A DNA stretch of 21,288 bases from Bacillota bacterium (GTDB taxonomy: Bacteria > Bacillota_C > Negativicutes > Sporomusales > Sporomusaceae): positions 1 to 21,288 of the forward strand of contig JAEZQV010000251.1 of the NCBI GenBank assembly GCA_023441125.1. The letters are read 5' to 3'. Below the pieces are notes generated by a model. The model was not told the origin of the DNA. It worked only from the letters and a program-made list of their open reading frames with translations, and searched no databases. The position numbers were made by a program, and so were the translations under genes. Shown one piece after another: positions 16,328 to 21,288 of this stretch. How positions within the stretch are numbered: the stretch's first letter is position 1; each line of letters starts with the position of its first letter.

Positions 16328-17329
16328 ATGCAAAGATTTTACATAGCATTAGTAATTGGGATAATCAGCATGATTGCGGCCGGGGTGTATTTATACGTGC
16401 ACCATTCCCCGCCGCTTGCGCTGCAGGCTCCTGCCAACCGGCAGGAGAATACGGACAAGAGCCTGATTGTGAAGGGCATGGTGGTGCCGGTACGGTATGC
16501 TGTACTAACGCTGCCGGCAGGTGGCGTTATTGCGGAAGCACCGGTACGGACTGGTGAACAGGTTACCGCCGGGCAGCTGCTCTTGCGGCTGGAAAGTCAT
16601 GATAGCGGCAAGAGACTGCAGCAGGCGCAGGCTGACCAGGCCCGGGCCGAGGCGATTTTAGAGTGGGTCAGGCAAAACCGGGTAGAAGAGATCGTCAGCA
16701 AGCAAACCTACCTGGCGGCCGCCCAGGCGGAAGTGAGCCGCGCTCAGGCCGACTGGCAAAGGAGCCAGCAGCTGTATGATGCCGGCGCTGTATCCCAGCA
16801 ACAGCTGGACCAAGCCCATACTGTTTATTTACAAAGAAAAGCGGATGCCCAGTCGGCCCAGTCACTGGTAGTTACCGCCCCGATCAGCAATAGTATCGAT
16901 ACCATTCTGACCGCCCGCCAGGCCGAGGTCGAAAGTGCCCGCGCCTATGTTGAACAAATGCAGTCACTGGCCAGACAAAATGAATTATACGCTCCCTTCG
17001 ACGGGACAGTTGCGTTGCTTAATGCCCGGGTTGGCGAATATGCGGCAGCGGCAGCGCCGGTGGTGTATCTGGGGGATTGTTCGGCCTGGCAGATTTATAC
17101 GGAGGATGTGACCGAGAGCAAGGTTGGCCGCATCAGGCAAGGCGCAGCCGTACTGGTAACTTTTACGGCGCTGCCGGGTCTTGAAATTCCCGGCAGGGTG
17201 ATAAGTGTCAGCGCTTACGGGGAAAAAAAGGCGGAAGCTATGATCTACCGGGCGATTATTGAACTGGACCGGCAAGACGCCGGGTTGCGCTGGAATATGA
17301 CGGCGACGATCAAACTTGCGTCGGAATGA
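16328..17329 (+). CDS. HlyD/MFP-family periplasmic adaptor protein
   Basis: The 333-residue protein has one N-terminal membrane anchor (about 3-24) and a periplasmic body: a first lipoyl half with LPAGGVIAEAPVRTGEQVTAGQ (near 60-81), a long helical hairpin rich in Ala/Gln/Glu (about 90-220), the second lipoyl half NELYAPFDGTVALLN (near 218-232) and a beta-barrel to the end. ATG 16328 is used; AAGGAG lies 7 nt upstream, while GTG 16322 is too close to it. Such adaptors link an inner-membrane ABC, MFS or RND pump to an outer-membrane channel, but no pump or channel gene adjoins it here. It resembles efflux (YbhG/EmrA-like) adaptors more than RTX-export HlyD, whose C-terminal domain is longer. 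Confidence 0.88.
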   Translation: MQRFYIALVIGIISMIAAGVYLYVHHSPPLALQAPANRQENTDKSLIVKGMVVPVRYAVLTLPAGGVIAEAPVRTGEQVTAGQLLLRLESHDSGKRLQQAQADQARAEAILEWVRQNRVEEIVSKQTYLAAAQAEVSRAQADWQRSQQLYDAGAVSQQQLDQAHTVYLQRKADAQSAQSLVVTAPISNSIDTILTARQAEVESARAYVEQMQSLARQNELYAPFDGTVALLNARVGEYAAAAAPVVYLGDCSAWQIYTEDVTESKVGRIRQGAAVLVTFTALPGLEIPGRVISVSAYGEKKAEAMIYRAIIELDRQDAGLRWNMTATIKLASE

Positions 17330-17365
17330 TAAGCATAATAAATCCAAATAAAAGGAGCATTCAAT

Positions 17366-18388
17366 ATGTACAGTTTTAAAAACGATTACAGCGAAGGCGC
17401 TCATCCCAGAATACTGCAGGCTTTACTGGAGACCAACCTGCAGCAGGCGGAAGGGTATGGTGAGGATGACTACAGTTTGCAGGCAGTCGAATATATCAAA
17501 CAAAAGCTCAAGCAGGACGATGTTGCTGTTCACCTGCTGTCAGGCGGCACACAAACCAACCTTACCGTTATTTCCGCTTTTTTACGGCCCCACGAGGCGG
17601 TAATTGCCGCCCATACCGGCCATATCCTGGTGCATGAAACCGGTGCGATTGAGGCCACCGGCCATAAAGTGATTGCGGTGGCAGTAAAGGATGGAAAGCT
17701 TACGGTAGAGCATATCCGGGCGGTTGTTGCCGGCCATACCGATGAGCATATGGTGAAACCCAGAATGGTCTATATCTCCAATCCGACCGAAATCGGCTCT
17801 ATTTACAACAAAAGTGAATTGCAAGCCCTCAGTGAATTTTGTAAAGGCCATCAGCTTATTTTATATGTTGACGGCGCCCGGCTGGGCTCGGCACTGTGCG
17901 CCGGGGAAAATGACCTTACGTTAGCTGATTTGCCTGTGCTGACCGATGCTTTTTATATTGGCGGTACCAAGGGGGGAGCCTTGCTGGGGGAAGCGCTGGT
18001 AATCAGTAACAATCTGCTTAAAAGCGAATTTCGCTTCCATATGAAGCAAAAGGGGGCGCTGCTGGCCAAGGGCCGGCTGCTTGGCATTCAGTTCCGGGAA
18101 CTGTTTTGCGATAACCTGTATTTTGAACTGGCCCAACATGCCAATACGATGGCCGGCAGGCTGCGCCAAGCCATCGATAGGGCCGGCTATCGTTTCCTGA
18201 CCGACTCGCCTTCCAATCAGATCTTTCCTATTTTACCGGATAGGCTGATTGCCAAATTACAGGGAAAATATGCTTTCTATGTTTGGGAAAAAACGGATGA
18301 AAGCCACTCGGCGATTCGGCTTGTCACCTCCTGGGCTACCGAAGAAGCGGCTGTAACGGCATTTATTAACGATTTACAAAAAGGTTGA
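17366..18388 (+). CDS. Threonine aldolase-family PLP enzyme (low-specificity)
   Basis: The enzyme is a fold-type I PLP protein expected to cleave L-threonine or L-allo-threonine to glycine and acetaldehyde. At 340 residues it is typical. Visible features are GYGEDDYS (30-37), the PLP phosphate site SGGTQTN (59-65), His84, the cofactor-contacting DGARLGSAL (169-177) and the Schiff-base Lys202 in IGGTKGG. ATG 17366 has AAGGAG 8 nt upstream. It starts 36 nt after the adaptor gene, so co-transcription is possible, though no functional link is evident. Substrate stereospecificity cannot be read from sequence; related beta-eliminating lyases are a less likely alternative. Confidence 0.91.
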   Translation: MYSFKNDYSEGAHPRILQALLETNLQQAEGYGEDDYSLQAVEYIKQKLKQDDVAVHLLSGGTQTNLTVISAFLRPHEAVIAAHTGHILVHETGAIEATGHKVIAVAVKDGKLTVEHIRAVVAGHTDEHMVKPRMVYISNPTEIGSIYNKSELQALSEFCKGHQLILYVDGARLGSALCAGENDLTLADLPVLTDAFYIGGTKGGALLGEALVISNNLLKSEFRFHMKQKGALLAKGRLLGIQFRELFCDNLYFELAQHANTMAGRLRQAIDRAGYRFLTDSPSNQIFPILPDRLIAKLQGKYAFYVWEKTDESHSAIRLVTSWATEEAAVTAFINDLQKG

Positions 18389-18548
18389 TTGTTACCGAGC
18401 CGGGATGAACTCGCCATTTGTGCAGGGCAGGGAGATTTCTCCATGTGGACTGCATAAGAATCTTTTGGCGTTGCGTTTTGCCTGTGAGAATGCAGAGGAA
18501 AACCATGTCTGACGAAGAATTTATGCAGATAGAAGAGGTGGATTTTCT
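18389..18548 (+). other. Intergenic region before nudC
   Basis: No terminator or clear promoter is seen in these 160 bases. An out-of-frame ATG at 18505 with AGAGGA upstream opens 48 codons that overlap nudC; the product (MSDEEFMQIEEVDF...) resembles nothing known and is probably not real, but could be a leader peptide. Confidence 0.4.
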
Positions 18549-19424
18549 GTGGAAAGTATTTATAAAAGATATGCGCCGGCTTTGGCGCCGGCCGGCAAGG
18601 AGAAGGAGTCAGGCTGGCTGTTTGTTTTTGCTGCCGGCAAACTGCTGATTAAGGCTGGGCCCGACCGGCCCGCGATCCCTTTGCTGGCCGATTTCGCGGC
18701 ACTCAAATCCCAACTTGTGAGCAGGCAATATATCGGCGAATTTGCGGGCTCGGCCTGCTATTGTATGGCAGCCGGAGAGTCGTTTCAGCCGCCGGCGGGT
18801 ATGCTGTTCAAAGAATTAAGAGCCTTGCTGGGCAAACTGGATGAAGATATTTTTTTGCTGGCGGGCAGAGCTTTTCAAATTGTTAACTGGAACCGGCTGA
18901 CCAGGTTCTGTGGCAGCTGCAGCACGCCGACTGAACTGAAATCCAATGAACTGGCCAAACAGTGTCCGGCCTGCGGTGCGGTATATTATCCGCGGATTTC
19001 GCCGGCTGTCATTGTTGCCGTGGTGCGGGGGGATAAAATCCTGCTGGCGCATAACAAAAATTTCCGTACAAGCTGGTATAGCGTAATTGCCGGGTTTGTG
19101 GAGCCCGGCGAGACGTTTGAGGATTGTGTGGCCAGAGAGGTAGCGGAAGAGGTCGGTATCAAAGTGAAAAATATTAAATACTTCGGCAGTCAGCCCTGGC
19201 CTTTTCCCGACTCGTTAATGGTGGGCTTCCTGGCCGAATATGAAAGTGGTGAAATCATTGTCGACGGCGAGGAGATCGATGCTGCCGGCTGGTATGACCG
19301 GGAGAATCTGCCGGCTTGTCCCGGCAACAGTACGATTGCCGGACAACTGATTGAGGCTGCTTTGCAGAAAGAAACCCAGGACAACGCAGCGCGCGCTATT
19401 GACAGGCAGCATGTCAGGATATAG
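18549..19424 (+). CDS. nudC: NADH pyrophosphatase (Nudix hydrolase)
   Basis: NudC hydrolyses NAD(H) to NMN(H) and AMP and, in E. coli, removes NAD caps from RNA. The 291-residue protein has the N-terminal NudC-like domain, a four-Cys zinc ribbon (C121, C124, C139, C142), the Nudix box at 182-204 (G182, E188, REVAEEVGI 196-204) and the NudC-specific SQPWPFPDS at 214-222, which separates it from other Nudix enzymes. The start is GTG 18549, with GAGGTGG 7 nt upstream; no in-frame ATG is better placed. The 3' end overlaps the promoter of the marR gene. The N-terminal domain is shorter and less conserved than the catalytic part, as usual. Confidence 0.94.
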   Translation: MESIYKRYAPALAPAGKEKESGWLFVFAAGKLLIKAGPDRPAIPLLADFAALKSQLVSRQYIGEFAGSACYCMAAGESFQPPAGMLFKELRALLGKLDEDIFLLAGRAFQIVNWNRLTRFCGSCSTPTELKSNELAKQCPACGAVYYPRISPAVIVAVVRGDKILLAHNKNFRTSWYSVIAGFVEPGETFEDCVAREVAEEVGIKVKNIKYFGSQPWPFPDSLMVGFLAEYESGEIIVDGEEIDAAGWYDRENLPACPGNSTIAGQLIEAALQKETQDNAARAIDRQHVRI

Positions 19425-19427
19425 TAT
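19399..19427 (+). promoter_or_regulatory. Promoter of the marR gene
   Basis: TTGACA (19399-19404), 17 nt and TAGTAT (19422-19427) lie across the nudC stop codon. A TATAGT two bases earlier is an alternative -10. Transcription would start near 19434, just before the shared operator. Confidence 0.62.
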
Positions 19428-19440
19428 AGATATAACGAAT

Positions 19441-19460
19441 TAGTGTATATGCACAATAAA
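19441..19460 (+). promoter_or_regulatory. MarR operator, copy 1
   Basis: TAGTGTATATGCACAATAAA contains the imperfect palindrome GTGTATATGCAC (19443-19454). Its core is the exact reverse complement of the core found before the downstream iron-sulfur gene. It lies just after the predicted start, a repressing position, which suggests autoregulation. Confidence 0.78.
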
Positions 19461-19489
19461 GTTTAATCTTATGGAAAGGCGAGAAACCA

Positions 19490-19933
19490 ATGAAATCTGT
19501 TGCTGGCTATTATCCCAAACCTCTCAGCCCCTGCTTCTGCCTTAACATCCGGCGGGCATCCCGGGCGGTGACTGATTTTTACGAGAAGGTTCTGGAACCA
19601 AGTGGTATTAAAATCACCCAGTATTCACTGCTCAGGCACCTTGTGGAGACCGAGCCGGTTACTATCAGTAAGCTGGCGGCCGCAATGCGCATTGACCGTA
19701 CTACGCTGAACCGGAATATGAAACCGCTGATCGAAGCCGGCCTGATCGAAGTTAACTCAGGTCAAGACCCCCGTTCGCGGCAGATTACTCTTACCGAGGC
19801 CGGCAGGTTGGCCTTAACGCAGGCCACGACCCTCTGGGATCAGGCCCAGGCTTTACTGCAGGAATATCTGGGTGAACCGGAAATTGGACAGTTTAAGCAT
19901 CTGATTGCCAAACTGGAAGCTTTGGTGCCGTAG
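19490..19933 (+). CDS. MarR-family transcriptional regulator
   Basis: The 147-residue winged-helix dimer is a likely ligand- or redox-responsive repressor. The N-terminal dimer helix starts CFCLNIRRASRAV (15-27); the helix-turn-helix is VTISKLAAAMRIDRTTLNRN (about 57-76), and the wing is SGQDPRSRQITLT (about 90-102). The pair Cys15 and Cys17 is suitably placed for thiol sensing, but this is inference. ATG 19490 has AAGGCGAG upstream, a modest site. Its own promoter and the promoter of the next operon share one operator motif, so it probably controls both itself and the adjacent iron-sulfur/DUF1638 genes. Confidence 0.92.
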   Translation: MKSVAGYYPKPLSPCFCLNIRRASRAVTDFYEKVLEPSGIKITQYSLLRHLVETEPVTISKLAAAMRIDRTTLNRNMKPLIEAGLIEVNSGQDPRSRQITLTEAGRLALTQATTLWDQAQALLQEYLGEPEIGQFKHLIAKLEALVP

Positions 19934-20037
19934 TTTTGGCGTACAGCATTCAGAAAGCAAGCTGGCAGCCGCTTCGCGGCAACACCGGCTGGCAACGGCT
20001 GCGCGGGTTGACGGGGGCGGTGATTTTATAGCCAAAA

Positions 20038-20057
20038 TAGTGCATATACACATTAAA
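20038..20057 (+). promoter_or_regulatory. MarR operator, copy 2
   Basis: TAGTGCATATACACATTAAA carries GTGCATATACAC (20040-20051), the exact reverse complement of the 12-bp core at 19443-19454; both copies keep TAGTG upstream and a TTAAA/ATAAA-like tail. A TTGACG (20008-20013) may be the -35; the -10 is not clear. The site is 20 nt before the start codon. Confidence 0.78.
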
Positions 20058-20077
20058 ACAACCAGGGAGTGATCGAA

Positions 20078-20836
20078 ATGGAAGAGCAAATTAAGAATTA
20101 TATCCTGGATTTAGGTGTGGATGATGTTGGTTTTGCCGACGCCAGGGAGTATTACAGTCCCAAATCGTACGAAATAACCCGTTTCCTGCCTGATGCCAAA
20201 TCCATTATCGTGCTGGCGTACAAACCGCTTTCCAGCTGTGAAAGCCCCAGTATGACGGCTGCTCAGAACGGCTATCTGGATTTAGGCTCGTTTGCAAGAT
20301 CGGCCAGCTACCAGGCTGGCCGTTTTCTGGAGCGCAAGTACAATGCCAAAGTGGCAACCCTGCCGGTGGCCTATCCGCTTGATATTCAGGAGGACCGCAA
20401 GGCAATTGCTGATTTTTCTCAGCGCCATGCGGCTGTAGCCGCCGGCCTGGGTGCTTTGGGCCGCCATAACCTTATCATTCATCCCCGGTTCGGTACCCGG
20501 GTTATCTTCACCAGCATCATTACCAACCTTTCCTTACAACCATCACCCCGCTGTGAGGATTGCTGCACCCACTGCAATCTGTGTGTGGAAAACTGTCCGG
20601 CCCGGGCGCTGGATGAGGCGGGAAAAACTGATGTAATGAAGTGCCTGAGTCATTCACAGCCCTATGGCCTGGTGGCCGATATTACTTTTCAACTGCAGCG
20701 GGTAGGCAGTTCGCCGGCAGCGCAAAAGCAAATGCTTATGGGAGCGCAATATGCCAGGCTGCGGCAGTCCGCCCATTTGGGAAATCAGTATATGTGCTAT
20801 AATTGCCTCAAGAGCTGCCCGATAGGATTATCATAA
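20078..20836 (+). CDS. QueG-like [4Fe-4S] protein (putative epoxyqueuosine reductase relative)
   Basis: The 252-residue cytosolic protein opens like QueG relatives (LGVDDVGFADA, near 12-22) and has GLGALGRHNLIIHPRFGTRVIFTSI near 123-147, a hallmark of that superfamily. A ferredoxin-type motif C163-x2-C166-x2-C169-x3-C173-P follows, with C159/C162, C189 and C240-x2-C243-x3-C247-P able to complete a second cluster. It is shorter than true QueG (about 310-380) and lacks its C-terminal HEAT region. ATG 20078 is chosen because AGGGAG is 8 nt upstream; GTG 20069 overlaps that site. MarR-linked control and a DUF1638 partner argue for a redox or cofactor role other than tRNA modification; substrate unknown. 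Confidence 0.85.
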   Translation: MEEQIKNYILDLGVDDVGFADAREYYSPKSYEITRFLPDAKSIIVLAYKPLSSCESPSMTAAQNGYLDLGSFARSASYQAGRFLERKYNAKVATLPVAYPLDIQEDRKAIADFSQRHAAVAAGLGALGRHNLIIHPRFGTRVIFTSIITNLSLQPSPRCEDCCTHCNLCVENCPARALDEAGKTDVMKCLSHSQPYGLVADITFQLQRVGSSPAAQKQMLMGAQYARLRQSAHLGNQYMCYNCLKSCPIGLS

Positions 20837-20858
20837 CGGATAAGACGGGAGGACCGCC

Positions 20859-21288
20859 ATGAAGATATGTTTTCTGGCTTGCGGGATTTACCAGCCGGAA
20901 CTGGAACAGGCACTGGCGCAGATTAAAGCGGAAGGGCTGTTGGCCTGTGAACTGGCCGTAACTTATCTGCCGGTTAATCTGCATATTGATTTAAAGAAGC
21001 TGAAAATGGCTGTTTTAGCGGCCCTGGACGAAACCGTCGCCGACCGGATCATCCTGCTGTACGGCGCTAAATGCCATCCTGAATTCGATATTTTTTTGCA
21101 GGCTTATCCAGTCGTCAGGTTCGCACAGGCCAACTGTGTGGAGCTGGTCCTGGGCGAATGCCTTGCAGGCGGCGGGCTGGACCCCCGGACCTTTTATCTG
21201 ACTTTTGGCTGGCTGCTCAAATGGCGGGAGCTTTTTGACCCCGGCTGGGGTGTGGATGAGGTGGCCATGCGTCAGAGCTTTGCCTGTT
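20859..21288 (+). CDS. DUF1638 protein (3' end outside window)
   Basis: An open frame from ATG 20859 (GGGAGG 6 nt upstream) runs past the right edge for 143 visible codons. It starts MKICFLACGIYQPELEQAL and includes YLPVNLHID, ILLYGAKCHPEF, QANCVELVLGE and TFYLTFGWLLKWRELF, the conserved blocks of DUF1638, a family of unknown function frequent in methanogens and other anaerobes. Conserved Cys residues near 4 and 8, in KCHP and in NCVE suggest metal or cofactor binding. It begins 22 nt after the iron-sulfur gene and is almost certainly co-transcribed with it under the same MarR operator. Confidence 0.85.
   Translation, partial: MKICFLACGIYQPELEQALAQIKAEGLLACELAVTYLPVNLHIDLKKLKMAVLAALDETVADRIILLYGAKCHPEFDIFLQAYPVVRFAQANCVELVLGECLAGGGLDPRTFYLTFGWLLKWRELFDPGWGVDEVAMRQSFAC

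Noticed and set aside
18505..18648. 48-codon gene before and overlapping nudC
   Set aside because: It overlaps about 100 bases of nudC, resembles nothing known and becomes arginine-rich out-of-frame sequence; a leader peptide cannot be excluded.

Overview
The window looks like the chromosome of an anaerobic diderm Firmicute (Negativicutes, most likely Sporomusaceae). This is inferred from the gene mix: strong Firmicute-type AGGAGG ribosome binding sites, a class III hybrid-cluster protein, flavodoxin, a CBO0543-type membrane protein and a DUF1638 protein, alongside a type I-secreted RTX protein and an HlyD adaptor that only make sense with an outer membrane. No rRNA, tRNA, CRISPR array or transposase is visible.

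Region 1 (1-7247) is the 3' part of a giant RTX exoprotein gene. The reading frame is open to the left edge, so the gene starts outside the window. In order it encodes a cadherin/Ig-like domain, a kexin/furin-type subtilase with Glu where the catalytic Asp is expected, a P domain, and about 1,500 residues of RTX and 80-90-residue repeats. A frame-shifted extra C-terminal module (6439-7167) follows, with a stop-containing relic in front of it.

Region 2 (7272-8548) is a gene graveyard. It holds a 42-codon stub of a type I secretion ATPase (C39-like N-terminus only), a dTDP-4-dehydrorhamnose reductase gene broken by a frameshift and an internal deletion, and the last third of a glycosyltransferase. 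An intact GT4-type glycosyltransferase (8545-9762) follows. The RTX substrate has apparently lost its local exporter, and a surface-polysaccharide cluster has collapsed against it.

Region 3 (9763-13511) is housekeeping and stress physiology: a flavodoxin with a near-consensus promoter and an 18/19 Fur box, a universal stress protein, hcp (minus strand) with a CRP/FNR-family site near -41.5, and a small membrane protein.

Region 4 (13594-16057) is a pantothenate operon. A promoter, a roughly 175-nt structured leader and an intrinsic terminator precede panC and panD, which are coupled to a BASS-family transporter. panB and panE are absent here, so the transporter may supply pantoate.

Region 5 (16328-21288) holds a stand-alone HlyD-like adaptor, a threonine-aldolase-family enzyme, NudC, and a MarR regulator. 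The MarR gene and the following [4Fe-4S] protein/DUF1638 operon carry the same palindromic operator in opposite orientation, pointing to a small redox-type regulon. The last gene runs off the right edge.
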